Source of the DNA: Hyphomicrobiales bacterium
Lineage (GTDB): Bacteria > Pseudomonadota > Alphaproteobacteria > Rhizobiales > Xanthobacteraceae
Length of the DNA: 34,570 nt
NCBI GenBank assembly: GCA_003152455.1
Contig: PMAF01000020.1
Span: forward strand, 9,763-44,332
Direction: 5' to 3'
Shown here: positions 15,746 to 24,636 of the stretch, one piece after another
How positions within the stretch are numbered: position 1 is the stretch's first letter
How the letters are laid out: each line of letters opens with the position of its first letter
Notes under the pieces: generated by a model
The model's database searches: none
Told to the model about the DNA's origin: nothing
Seen by the model: only the letters and a program-made list of their open reading frames with translations
Made by a program: the position numbers and the translations under genes

Positions 15746-16000
15746 GGTATGCCTCGACGTTTGTTTTGCCCGCGCGATCCTAGGGAGAAAGAGTCCGATT
15801 GCAAAATTGGGCTTTTCATCGAGTTGCATTATGAATACTCCATTCGAACGTTCTAAGTCTATGACGAAACGATCGATGTTAAAGTCATTGAAATGGCAGC
15901 GGCAGTCGTTACGCTCTGAAGTCGGCTTAAAGCTAGGGCTAGGCCTATTTTTCCAACATGCAATGGTCGGCTAGTTTCTTTAGCTGGGAATCGTCCGTTC

Positions 16001-17338
16001 ATGTCAGATAGCGCACGATTTTCGGACTGGGCGGCGCTAGATAAACCAACGCAGACCGTAGTCGCGGCGACCGCAATTGACAGAGCTCGCCGGCTTGAGC
16101 CGCGACTCCACGCGTTCGTCGAAATACAACGTTCCGACATAGCGCCGTCCTCTAACGGATCACTTGCATACCTTTCATATGCGGCCAAGGACTTGATTGT
16201 CGCACCGAAACATAAGCCGCATTGCGGCCTAGCAGATGTTTTGGATTTTGGATTGAACGGCTACGCCGATGTTTTGCGACTCCTCGATGATGCTGGGGCA
16301 TGCCGCGTCGGCTTCACGGCAATGACCGAGCTTGCCTACGAGCCGTCCGGCTACAACGCCGTTTGCGCTTACCCGCGAAACCCTTGGAATCTCGATTTCA
16401 TTACGGGCGGATCCTCATCTGGATCGGCGGTTGCGGTTACCAGCGGAGCGGCGACAATAGCGCTGGGCTCGGATACCGGTGGATCGATTCGCATCCCTTC
16501 GCATTGCACGGGCGCCACGGGATGGAAGCCGAGCTGGGGTGCGGTGAGTGTGACCGGTACTTTGCCTCTTGCTCCATTCCTTGATTGCGTCGGACTCTTG
16601 GCACGCAGCGCCGCCGATCTCGCTCCGGCGGCCGTGGTGCTGGCGGCGACCGTTGCGCCACAACGTGCGATTGAGAGCGTCGTCGTGTTGGCCGATGCTC
16701 TTCGCGGCGCAGTACCGTCAGTACGCACGCCTTGCCAAAACGGTATCGATGCAATCCAGGCCTGCGGCGTTGCCGTATCTCACGTCGAGGGACTGCCGGC
16801 GATGTTGGCGATCGATGCGCATGCCATGATTGTCATGCAAGGTGAGGCGGCAAGGGTTCATGCGGCCCGGCTCGGCCACCCGGCGCTCAGCCCGATTCTG
16901 CGCAGGCGGCTTGCGAAAGGTTCGACGATTGATGACGCCATGATCTCAGTTAATCGCGCCGCTCGGCCGCAATTGGTCAAAGACTTTAACGAGCAGGTCT
17001 TAGGCAAGGCCGATGCGGCGATTTTGCCGGTAATGGCGATCCGTACACCTCCGCTTTCGGAAGCCGATCCGGCTTCGCCAACATTCAGCGCTCGCCAGCT
17101 CTATGAACTTAGTAGCTACACCCGCTTCGTGAATATGCTGGGATTCCCTGCGGTGTCGATTCCGGTAGGCTTCGACGATCGTGGATTGCCCGTCGCGTTG
17201 CAGATGGTTGGCCGTGCTGGTTGCGATTTTGCTCTCATCGCACTCGCCGTGAGAGTGCAGGAGAAGACCGATTGGCATGGACGTATTCCAACTGCTATTG
17301 GCGACCTTCTCGACCGTAGCGAAGGATTGCTTGCATGA
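16001..17338 (+). CDS. Amidase signature family hydrolase
   Basis: A 445-residue amidase-signature enzyme hydrolysing a carboxamide to acid and amine. The complete Ser-cisSer-Lys triad is visible: K63 in YAAKDLI, S138 in the GGSSSGSA box and nucleophile S162 in GSDTGGSIRIPS, with the family's usual 24-residue spacing between the serines. The glycine/serine-rich box is intact. No signal peptide, so cytoplasmic. It opens a five-gene + strand cluster and overlaps the CoA-transferase start (ATGA), suggesting that the acid released goes straight to CoA activation. The family also includes GatA and biuret/allophanate hydrolases; no GatB/GatC context is present. Confidence 0.9.
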   Translation: MSDSARFSDWAALDKPTQTVVAATAIDRARRLEPRLHAFVEIQRSDIAPSSNGSLAYLSYAAKDLIVAPKHKPHCGLADVLDFGLNGYADVLRLLDDAGACRVGFTAMTELAYEPSGYNAVCAYPRNPWNLDFITGGSSSGSAVAVTSGAATIALGSDTGGSIRIPSHCTGATGWKPSWGAVSVTGTLPLAPFLDCVGLLARSAADLAPAAVVLAATVAPQRAIESVVVLADALRGAVPSVRTPCQNGIDAIQACGVAVSHVEGLPAMLAIDAHAMIVMQGEAARVHAARLGHPALSPILRRRLAKGSTIDDAMISVNRAARPQLVKDFNEQVLGKADAAILPVMAIRTPPLSEADPASPTFSARQLYELSSYTRFVNMLGFPAVSIPVGFDDRGLPVALQMVGRAGCDFALIALAVRVQEKTDWHGRIPTAIGDLLDRSEGLLA

Positions 17339-18528
17339 CTGGTCCGCCCGACTCGTCGGCGCTCTCGCATCTGCGCGTGCTTGACCTGACACGCGCTCGC
17401 GCGGGCCCGACCTGCTGCCGCATCCTGGCGGATTTTGGTGCCGACGTTCTCAAGATCGACGCTCCACCTGGCGTCGATCCAAACGAGGGCATGAGCGGCG
17501 CGCGGGATGGCTACGATATGATTAATCTGCACCGCAATAAGCGGTCGCTGACGCTCAATCTCAAAAAAAACGAAGGCCGCGAGATCTTTTTGCGGTTGGC
17601 ACGGAAGGCGGACGTCGTCGTCGAGAATTTCCGCCCCGACGTCAAAGAGCGGCTCGGCATCGGATATGAGGCACTGCGCGTCGCCAATCCGCGCATCATT
17701 CTCGCCTCGATCTCCGGCTTCGGGCAGACTGGGCGCTATCGCCTACGAGCGGGTTTCGATCAAATTGTGCAAGGAATGGGCGGCTTAATGTGGGTAACCG
17801 GCTTTCCGGGCGAGGGGCCGATGCGCGCCGGAATTGCCGTTGCGGATTCGTCGGCCGGGGTTTATGCGGCGACCGGAATTCTTATCGCGCTCGCCGAGCG
17901 CGAGCGGTCGGGGCTTGGACAGTGGGTTCAGACTTCGCTGCTTCAAGCGCAAATCGCAATGTTGGATTTCCAGGCAGCGCGTTACCTGGTGGATGCTGAA
18001 GTGCCGGGGCAGGCTGGCACCGATCACCCGTATTCCACACCAATGGGCGTGGTGAAGACAGCCAACGGCTACATCAATATTGGCGTCGGCGGTGACGGCC
18101 AATGGCGTGCGCTGTGCAAGGCACTGGAACGGCCCGATCTTGCCGCAACCCCTGATTATGCAACGCTGGCCAATCGCTTTCGCAACCGGTCCAAACTTAT
18201 GACATTGCTTGACGCAATTTTTTTGACGGGGACATCGGACGAATGGCTCGGCAAGCTAGAAGCGGCCGGAGTGCCAGCGGGGCCTATTTACAAAATGGAT
18301 GAGGTGTTCGCCGACCCGCAAGTTCAGCATCTCGGCATTGCCATTCCATGTCAACATGACGCGCGGGGCAATATCGCCATCGTTGGACAGCCGATCGATT
18401 TATCGCGTACGCCGTCGAGCATTGTGACAATGACACCGGAGGCCGGCGAGCATACTGAACAAGTCCTACGCGAGCTGGAATACAGCAATGCGGATATTCA
18501 GCGGTTGCGAGACGCCAAAATCGTGTGA
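17335..18528 (+). CDS. CaiB/BaiF class III CoA-transferase
   Basis: A 397-residue class III CoA-transferase, which moves CoA between carboxylates such as formyl-, succinyl- or mesaconyl-CoA and an acceptor acid. Landmarks are VLDLTRARAGPTCCRILADFGADVLKID at the N-terminus (in outline), HRNKRSLTLNLK, VVVENFRPDV, SGFGQTGRYR, and the nucleophile aspartate at about 171 in IAVADSSAGVYAATG. Length and order are standard for the family. It overlaps the amidase by four bases and is followed by the epimerase after 10. It would activate the acid produced by the amidase; the donor is unknown. Confidence 0.92.
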   Translation: MTGPPDSSALSHLRVLDLTRARAGPTCCRILADFGADVLKIDAPPGVDPNEGMSGARDGYDMINLHRNKRSLTLNLKKNEGREIFLRLARKADVVVENFRPDVKERLGIGYEALRVANPRIILASISGFGQTGRYRLRAGFDQIVQGMGGLMWVTGFPGEGPMRAGIAVADSSAGVYAATGILIALAERERSGLGQWVQTSLLQAQIAMLDFQAARYLVDAEVPGQAGTDHPYSTPMGVVKTANGYINIGVGGDGQWRALCKALERPDLAATPDYATLANRFRNRSKLMTLLDAIFLTGTSDEWLGKLEAAGVPAGPIYKMDEVFADPQVQHLGIAIPCQHDARGNIAIVGQPIDLSRTPSSIVTMTPEAGEHTEQVLRELEYSNADIQRLRDAKIV

Positions 18529-18538
18529 TGGTAAAGCC

Positions 18539-19435
18539 ATGGCCAATGTATTGGTAACGGGTGCCAGTGGATTTCTTGGAGTGGCCGTAATGACACGGCT
18601 CCTTACAGCCGGCCACCATGCAGTCGGGCTCGATCCGGCGCCGGCGCCCGATACTGCACGACGCCATGTTGTCGATGATCTGTCGGACCGACTGCGGCTA
18701 AGGGATCTGCTGGGCGCGGAACAGATAACCCATGTCATTCATTGCGGCGGTGTGTCGGGCCCGATGGTTCTTGCCGACGATCCAGCCCGCGTCATGGAGA
18801 TCAATGTTGCGGGTAGCCTCAACCTGCTGTTGGCGTCGCTCGGAAGCGTGAAGACATTTATATATTGTTCGTCCGTATCAGCTGTTGGCGAGTTCTATGA
18901 ACCCGATCCGATTAGCGTCGAATATCCACTCCAGCCCACGAGCGCCTACGGTTGCTCGAAAGCGGCGATGGACATGATCCTGCGCGGCCTATGGCGGCGC
19001 GTTCCGCTCGATCTCTGTTCGCTCCGCTTTACCAGCATTTATGGACCGGGCCGGCGTACGCGGCTTGTCGTTGACGATATCGTGGCCGCGGCGGCGAAAG
19101 GCGTGCCGGCATCGGCCGAGCCTGCGACCGATTGGCCCTATGTCTATGTCGATGACGCTGCGGACGCCGCTGTGGCAGCTTGCTTCTCGGCCCGGCGCCG
19201 GCAACTGTTCTATTTCATCGCCTATCCCGAACAAGTCACGTTGGAGAATTTCGCCGAAGCCGCGGCCCAAGCGGGAAAGCCGGTGCAACTCGTGATTGAC
19301 GCCACGCACCCGCGGGTTCAAAGAGGGCCGGTCGATGTCGGACCGGCGCAGCGCGATTTTGACTTTGCGCCTCGGGTCGATCACTGGGAAGGCATTTTCC
19401 GAATGCTGGCCGAGCGTTTCGCTACGCCGGTATAG
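18539..19435 (+). CDS. NAD-dependent epimerase/dehydratase (extended SDR)
   Basis: A 298-residue extended short-chain dehydrogenase. The cofactor motif GASGFLG is at 8-14, the catalytic YGCSK (Y-x3-K) near 140, the supporting serine in FIYCSSVSAVGE, and RFTSIYGPG near 162 is typical of the epimerase family. I start it at ATG 18539 because the motif then lies at the N-terminus as usual; an ATG at 18488 would overlap the CoA-transferase and add 17 unrelated residues. These enzymes act on nucleotide sugars but also on hydroxyacyl and aromatic compounds. Its catabolic neighbours favour the latter. Confidence 0.87.
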   Translation: MANVLVTGASGFLGVAVMTRLLTAGHHAVGLDPAPAPDTARRHVVDDLSDRLRLRDLLGAEQITHVIHCGGVSGPMVLADDPARVMEINVAGSLNLLLASLGSVKTFIYCSSVSAVGEFYEPDPISVEYPLQPTSAYGCSKAAMDMILRGLWRRVPLDLCSLRFTSIYGPGRRTRLVVDDIVAAAAKGVPASAEPATDWPYVYVDDAADAAVAACFSARRRQLFYFIAYPEQVTLENFAEAAAQAGKPVQLVIDATHPRVQRGPVDVGPAQRDFDFAPRVDHWEGIFRMLAERFATPV

Positions 19436-19555
19436 CGTGGCCTGACACGTACTTGTGTCGCCCACCGGCCGCCGTCATAATTCGACAATCGAAGTCTGCA
19501 ACCCGCCTGAAATGTCGTTCAGTTCACGCGGCGATATCTGCCGCCCCTGTCATGG

Positions 19556-20349
19556 ATGTCGCGGATGGATCTTAAGTTTCCTGGAAAGACCGCGCTGATT
19601 ACCGGCGCATCCAAGGGCATCGGCCGCGCCGCAGCCGAATGCCTGGCGCAAGAGGGTTGCAACGTTATTCTTGTGTCGCGCACTACCGTTGATCTCGCTG
19701 CCGCAAACGAATCGATTGCACGCAAGGCTGACAAAGTCCGGATTGACACCTTCGCCGCCGATCTGTCGGACAGCCACAGCGTCGATCGGCTCGCCGCTGA
19801 GTTTCTACACGTCGACATTCTCGTGAACAATGCCGGCGCCATCCCCGGCGGGACGCTTCTTGACATTGACGAGAGGACCTGGCGCAGGGCGTGGGATCTC
19901 AAGGTCTTCGGATACATCAATATGTGCCGAGCCTTCTACGCGCTGATGAAAGCGCGCGGTTCGGGCGTATCATCAACGTGACCGGTAATGCCGCCCAGAC
20001 CCACGATCCGGAATATATCTGTGGCGTTGCGGGCAATGCGGCGCTGACGGCATTCAGCCAATCACTAGGCAGCGTTAGCCCACAGGATGGAATCCGGGTT
20101 ATCTCAGTCAATCCCGGTCCAGTTGAAACCGAGCGGTTGGTTGGCCTTATGAGAAAGAAAGCGAAGGACCGCACTGGCGATCCCGAGAATTGGCGTGAGT
20201 TGTTCAAGCCGTTGCCATTCGGACGCGCTTGTACGCCGAAAGAGGTTGGCACCATGATTGCCTTCCTGGCCTCCGAGCATTGCAGCTATAACAGCGGGTC
20301 GGTTGTGACAATTGACGCCGGTGTGTCGGCGCGCAGCTTTAACTTCTGA
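19556..20349 (+). pseudogene. Short-chain dehydrogenase/reductase split by a one-base frameshift
   Basis: The first frame from 19556 carries LITGASKGIGRAAAECLAQ, DILVNNAGAIPGG and runs to a TGA at 19979-19981. The continuation GRIINVTGNAAQTHD, ISVNPGPVETER, PFGRACTPKEVGTMIAFLAS and SGSVVTIDAG lies in the neighbouring frame to 20349. Adding one G to the GGG at 19963-19965 joins them seamlessly as ...KARGSGRIINVTG..., a normal 264-residue SDR. The cofactor motif TGxxxGIG and the NNAG motif are intact. The active site reads EYICGVAGNAAL, with no lysine at Y+4; some SDR subgroups have this form. Either a true pseudogene or a sequencing error in a G run. Confidence 0.86.
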
Positions 20350-20371
20350 AATTACGAACGCGAGGGCAACC

Positions 20372-21250
20372 ATGCCACACCTGACAACTGACGACGGAAT
20401 CAAACTTTATTATGAGGAGGTCGGCAGCGGAATTCCGGTTGTCTTCGTGCACGAATTCGCCGGCGACCTGCGCTCCTATGAGACACAGATGCGCTATTTT
20501 GGCCAGCGGTATCGCTGCATCGCGTACAACGCGCGCGGCTATCCGCCATCCGACGTGCCCAGTGACGGAGAGAGCTACTCGCAGGAGCGGGCGCGTGACG
20601 ATATCCGTTCGGTGCTGGACGCGCTCAAAATCGACAAAGCGCATATCGTCGGATTGTCGATGGGCGGCTTTGCGGCTCTGCATTTTGGTTTTACCTATCC
20701 GGACCGCGCGCGCTCACTGGTGATTGCGGGCTGCGGCTATGGCGCTGCTCCCGATAAGCGCGCACAATTTGCGGAAGAAGCCGAGGCCGTGGCCAAGAAT
20801 TTCGAGCAAAAAGGCATGGCGAAGGCGGCCGAAGGTTACGCGCTCGGGCCGACGCGCGTGCAATTCCAGAACAAAGATCCCCGCGGCTGGCGCGAATTCG
20901 CAGACCAGTTCGAACAGCATTCAACCGATGGGGCGGTACGCACCATGCGCGGCGTGCAGAAACGGCGACCGTCTTTGTTCGACCTCGTAGGCAAGATGAA
21001 GACCATTTCCACGCCGACGCTGATCATGACGGGCGACGAGGATTGGCCCTGTCTGGAGCCAGGCCTTCTCATGAAACGGACAATCCCGACCGCGGCACTC
21101 GTCGTAATGCCGAACGCCGGCCATACCATCAATCTCGAAGATCCGGCCGCGTTCAATCAGCACATCGCTGAGTTTTTCCATACGGTCGATGTGGGAGCCT
21201 GGCGTAAGCGTGACCCACGCGCGACCGTGTCGGCGATCCTTGGCCGATAG
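20372..21250 (+). CDS. Alpha/beta hydrolase
   Basis: A 292-residue alpha/beta-hydrolase. The oxyanion-hole region is VVFVHEF, the nucleophile elbow GLSMGG (serine near 93), the acid in MTGDEDWP near 222, and the catalytic histidine in NAGHTINLED near 247. I use ATG 20372 because GAGGGC lies just upstream and the MPHLTTDDGIKLYYEE start is typical; the open frame begins at 20312 inside the SDR. No signal peptide. It is the last gene of the amidase/CoA-transferase cluster. Possible roles are ester, lactone or C-C bond hydrolysis, or thioesterase. Confidence 0.9.
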   Translation: MPHLTTDDGIKLYYEEVGSGIPVVFVHEFAGDLRSYETQMRYFGQRYRCIAYNARGYPPSDVPSDGESYSQERARDDIRSVLDALKIDKAHIVGLSMGGFAALHFGFTYPDRARSLVIAGCGYGAAPDKRAQFAEEAEAVAKNFEQKGMAKAAEGYALGPTRVQFQNKDPRGWREFADQFEQHSTDGAVRTMRGVQKRRPSLFDLVGKMKTISTPTLIMTGDEDWPCLEPGLLMKRTIPTAALVVMPNAGHTINLEDPAAFNQHIAEFFHTVDVGAWRKRDPRATVSAILGR

Positions 21251-21263
21251 GCAAGAGATCGGC
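21243..21263. terminator. Weak hairpin between convergent genes
   Basis: GCCGAT at 21243-21248 pairs with ATCGGC at 21258-21263 around a nine-base loop. It straddles the end of the + strand hydrolase and lies just past the stop of the convergent - strand SDR, where a shared terminator would be needed in only 17 bases of spacer. There is no T run on either strand, so termination may be weak or Rho-dependent. Confidence 0.3.
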
Positions 21264-21267
21264 TGCC

Positions 21268-22032
21268 TTAAGTAGTTGTGTAGCCGCCGTCGACCAGCAT
21301 GTCGGCGCCGGTCATGAAACTTGCTGCATCGCTGGCGAGAAACAGAGCAGCCTGGGCGATTTCGTCCGGCTGGCCAAGTCGATTGAGTAAGTGCTTGGGG
21401 CCGGCGACTCGGCGTGCGGTTTCCATATTGCCGAATCGCAGCACGAGCCGTTGGGTTTCGACCGCGCCAGGCGACAGCGAATTAACGCGAATATTTTGTG
21501 CGGCATGGTCCACCGCCATAGCTTTTGCGAGCTGAATGATCGCGCCTTTCGATGCGCAATAGGCTGCGCGCGCGGGGGCGGCAACCCGGCCGAGCTGTGA
21601 CGCAATGTGGATGATATTGCCGCCGCCCGCGGCAATCATCGCCGGCAGCACCGCCCGGCTCATCAGGTAGGCGCCCATGACGTTAACGGCGAACACCCGA
21701 TTCCACTCGGCGGGTTCGATGTCTACCACGGTACCATTCGGATCATCGGTTGCCGCGGCGTTGACTAGAATATCAATTCTGCCAAAGGCCACCTGCGCCG
21801 CTTCGGCGGCGGCGCGGGTGTCGGCCTCGAGGCTGACGTCGCAGCGGAGCGCGAGTGCACGTCCGCCAGCGCGCAAGATTATTTGCGCCGTATCCTGCGC
21901 CGCTACCGAATTTAAATCGGTACATAATACCGCGGCGCCCACCGACGCGAATAGCGTAGCGATGGCGCGGCCAATCCCGTTACCGGCTCCGGTGACGATC
22001 GCCGCCTTACCCGTAAGTATCGGCTGGGTCAT
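21268..22032 (-). CDS. SDR family oxidoreductase
   Basis: A 254-residue classical short-chain dehydrogenase. TGAGNGIGRAIA is at 15-26, CTDLN follows the second strand, RCDVS binds the adenine, INVNAA-type DILVNAAATDD is near 88, the active-site serine is in IIHIASQLGR, and AYCASKGAI supplies Tyr and Lys. The C-terminus SFMTGADMLVDGGYTTT is standard. All catalytic residues are present. Its start overlaps the livF stop (ATGA), making it the sixth gene of the livKHMGF operon, so it probably oxidises or reduces something derived from the transported compound. Confidence 0.92.
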   Translation of the reverse strand: MTQPILTGKAAIVTGAGNGIGRAIATLFASVGAAVLCTDLNSVAAQDTAQIILRAGGRALALRCDVSLEADTRAAAEAAQVAFGRIDILVNAAATDDPNGTVVDIEPAEWNRVFAVNVMGAYLMSRAVLPAMIAAGGGNIIHIASQLGRVAAPARAAYCASKGAIIQLAKAMAVDHAAQNIRVNSLSPGAVETQRLVLRFGNMETARRVAGPKHLLNRLGQPDEIAQAALFLASDAASFMTGADMLVDGGYTTT

Positions 22033-22784
22033 GGTGATACTGGCACCTGCGAACCGGCCGCCACAGCGGCACGGCCGAGATAGGCCTGATGGACGCGCTC
22101 ATCCTGCTTCAGAGCGCTGCATGACCCCGATACGATAATCGACCCGGTCTGCAAGACATAGCCGCGGCTCGCCGTCTCAAGTGCATAGCGCGCATTCTGC
22201 TCGACTAGGAGAACGCTGGTGCCGGCAGCATTAATTGACCGGATCGTGCGGAAAATATCCTGCACAACCAAGGGCGCGAGCCCCAGTGACGGCTCGTCCA
22301 GGCACAGCAGACGCGGCTCCGACATCATCGCACGACCGAGAACCAGCATCTGCTGCTCGCCGCCGCTCAACGTGCCTGCATTCTGCGAGGCGCGCGCTCT
22401 CAACCGCGGAAACATGGCGAACATCTGCTCGATGAGCGTTCGCACTCTTGTGCTTTCCTTACGAAACTTGAAACCGCCCAGCTCGAGATTTTCTCGCACC
22501 GTCAGGAATGGAAACACATGGCGGCCTTCCGGTACCAGCGCGATGCCAAGATTGGTGCGTTCGTCCGGACGCAAGCGGGTAATATCGCGTCCATGGAATC
22601 GCATAGAGCCTGCGCGTGGAATGAGCGCACCGGCAACTGCCCGCAAGGTGGTTGATTTCCCGGCGCCGTTTGCTCCGATCAACGTGACGACTTCGCCTTC
22701 TTCAACGTGAAACGAGATGTTCCGGCAGGCAGGCACCTGCCCATAGGCCAATTCAAGGCCTTCGGCGGCGAACAAGGGAGTCAT
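22029..22784 (-). CDS. livF: Liv-type ABC transporter ATP-binding protein LivF
   Basis: A 251-residue cytoplasmic ATPase. Walker A GANGAGKST is at 37-45, VPEGRHVFPFLTV near 86, signature LSGGEQQMLVLGRAM near 142 and Walker B LLCLDEPSLGLAP near 161, with ATPase switch in VEQNARYAL. It overlaps the upstream livG by four bases and the SDR by four. It differs from the LivF at the left end of the window in sequence, so this is a separate system rather than a recent duplication. Confidence 0.95.
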   Translation of the reverse strand: MTPLFAAEGLELAYGQVPACRNISFHVEEGEVVTLIGANGAGKSTTLRAVAGALIPRAGSMRFHGRDITRLRPDERTNLGIALVPEGRHVFPFLTVRENLELGGFKFRKESTRVRTLIEQMFAMFPRLRARASQNAGTLSGGEQQMLVLGRAMMSEPRLLCLDEPSLGLAPLVVQDIFRTIRSINAAGTSVLLVEQNARYALETASRGYVLQTGSIIVSGSCSALKQDERVHQAYLGRAAVAAGSQVPVSP

Positions 22785-23599
22785 TGGATTTCCACCCCCA
22801 GATAGGCGGCGATCACGCCAGGGTGACCTTGCACCTCGGCCGGAGCGCCTTCGTACAAATACTGGCCGTAGTCCATGACGATAATTCGGTCAGCGATCTG
22901 CATGACGAGATCCATATTATGTTCGACCATCACGACGGTTATGCCGCGTTCGCGCAGTTTCGCGATCCGCTTCAGAAGCGCGTCGACCTCAACCGCGTTG
23001 AGGCCCGCTGCCGGCTCGTCGATCATCAGCAGACGCGGCGCGGTCGCCAGCGCGCGAGCGATTTCGAGCATTCGCTGCTCGCCATAGGACAGCGAGCCGG
23101 CAGTCACCTGCGACCGGCCGCTCAGCCCCACGAAGTTTAAGAGCTCCATTGCTTCGTCGCGGCAGCGCTTGCGGTCGCGGCGGAAGGTAGCGCCGTGCAC
23201 GATATATTGCCACGCAGGGATGTCGTGGCGCGTGTGAAAACCGGCGATAACGTTTTCCAGGACTGACAATTGTTTGAACAGCCTGATCTTTTGGAATGTT
23301 CGTGCCAACCCGTGCCGGACGCGGCGTTGGGCGGCCATGCCCACCAGATCAATTCCACGAAAGGTCATACTGCCGGCATCTGGCTGGTATAGACCGCTCA
23401 TGAGATTGAGAAGCGTCGATTTTCCAGCACCATTCGGCCCGATGATTGAAAATACGATGCCGGCGGGAATGCTCAGCGAGATATCACGTACCGCTTGAAC
23501 GCCGCCAAAGCTCTTTTGCAGCCCTTTCGCCTGAAACAGCGTGTCCTTACTGGCACCATCGATTGGCGCGGGGTCCGTGGCATGCGTGGCGGAAGTCAT
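22781..23599 (-). CDS. livG: Liv-type ABC transporter ATP-binding protein LivG
   Basis: A 272-residue cytoplasmic ATPase. Walker A GPNGAGKST near 58, LivG-specific HGLARTFQKIRLF near 95, signature LSYGEQRMLEIARAL near 178 and Walker B LLMIDEPAAGLN near 197; switch histidine in VMVEHNMD. I place the start at ATG 23599, overlapping livM by four bases; an open frame reaching 23956 is only the shadow of livM. About 20 extra residues precede the domain compared with a minimal LivG. The C-terminus GHPGVIAAYLG is typical. Confidence 0.95.
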   Translation of the reverse strand: MTSATHATDPAPIDGASKDTLFQAKGLQKSFGGVQAVRDISLSIPAGIVFSIIGPNGAGKSTLLNLMSGLYQPDAGSMTFRGIDLVGMAAQRRVRHGLARTFQKIRLFKQLSVLENVIAGFHTRHDIPAWQYIVHGATFRRDRKRCRDEAMELLNFVGLSGRSQVTAGSLSYGEQRMLEIARALATAPRLLMIDEPAAGLNAVEVDALLKRIAKLRERGITVVMVEHNMDLVMQIADRIIVMDYGQYLYEGAPAEVQGHPGVIAAYLGVEIQ

Positions 23600-24636
23600 G
23601 TTCGGCTCACCGTGTCTCCGGCCCCCGCGCGTTGCCGTAAACGCGCCGCGATACGCTGACCGGCCTGCACAATGCCGCCCGGCATGAACAACACCACCAG
23701 CGTCACCAGCACGCCATAAACGATCAGCCGCAGGTCGCCGATTCCACGCAGAAGTTCGGGCAGAACCGTTAGCAATATCGCACCCAGGACTGGTCCGATC
23801 AGTGTTCCCATGCCGCCGACGATGACCATCGCAAGAATGGTGAATGACTCGGTGATGAAGAAGGCATCCGGGACCAGCGTGCCGACGAAGCCTGCGTAGA
23901 AGCAGCCTCCAGCACCGGCGACTGCGGAACTGATGGCGAAGGCCAGCACCTTCCATTTTTGACAGTTGATACCGAGCGAGGCGGCTGAGATCTCGTCTTC
24001 ACGGATCGCGGTCAAGGTTTCTCCGATTGGGGAGCGAACCAACTGGTCAAGCAAGATATAGGTCAGCAGCGCAAAACCAGCCGTCAGATAGAAAAGATTG
24101 GCAAGATTATTGAATTCAATTACTGGCAAGCCTGGAATTCTCAACGGCGGCGGTGGCGGGATGGCGTAAATTCCCAGCGGGCCCTGGGTGAGGCTAATCC
24201 AGTTAAGAAGAATTTGGTATGTAATTACGGCAAAGCCGAGTGAGGCGATGGCAAGATAGTGCCCGCGGAGGCGAACGGCAAAGATCGACAGAAGCATACC
24301 GGCTAGTCCCGCGACCAAGACTCCGCAAGCAAAAGCCAGCCAGAACGGCATGCCAAGCTTCATAATCATCAGCGTCGACACATAGGCGCCGATGCCATAA
24401 AACGCCGATTGGCCGAGATTGAGCTGGCCGGCGTAGCCCAGAACGAAATCCAATCCAACCGCCAGCAGCACATTAATCGCGCAGACGATCAAGTTGGTGC
24501 GCCAATACGAATCGGAAAATATCATTGGCAGAAGACCAATCACGATTGCTGCCATGATGAGCCAAAACCGCCGAGACGAGAGAATGGCGCTGACCATACC
24601 CACGCCCGAAGGCTCGGTCGTTGTGGGGCTAGACAT
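23596..24636 (-). CDS. livM: Branched-chain amino acid-type ABC transporter permease LivM
   Basis: A 346-residue inner-membrane permease with about ten hydrophobic stretches. The family motif GYAGQLNLGQSAFYGIGAYVS begins near residue 68 (in outline) and VGGMGTLIGPVLGAILL near 280 is the ATPase-contact loop. It overlaps livH by eight bases and livG by four, so the operon is translationally coupled. A run of five prolines around residue 160 lies in a loop and is unremarkable for function. Confidence 0.95.
   Translation of the reverse strand: MSSPTTTEPSGVGMVSAILSSRRFWLIMAAIVIGLLPMIFSDSYWRTNLIVCAINVLLAVGLDFVLGYAGQLNLGQSAFYGIGAYVSTLMIMKLGMPFWLAFACGVLVAGLAGMLLSIFAVRLRGHYLAIASLGFAVITYQILLNWISLTQGPLGIYAIPPPPPLRIPGLPVIEFNNLANLFYLTAGFALLTYILLDQLVRSPIGETLTAIREDEISAASLGINCQKWKVLAFAISSAVAGAGGCFYAGFVGTLVPDAFFITESFTILAMVIVGGMGTLIGPVLGAILLTVLPELLRGIGDLRLIVYGVLVTLVVLFMPGGIVQAGQRIAARLRQRAGAGDTVSRT

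Noticed and set aside
23600-23956. N-terminal extension of the second livG to 23956
   Set aside because: The extra sequence is the out-of-frame shadow of livM; ATG 23599 with ATGA overlap and a normal LivG N-terminus is the real start.
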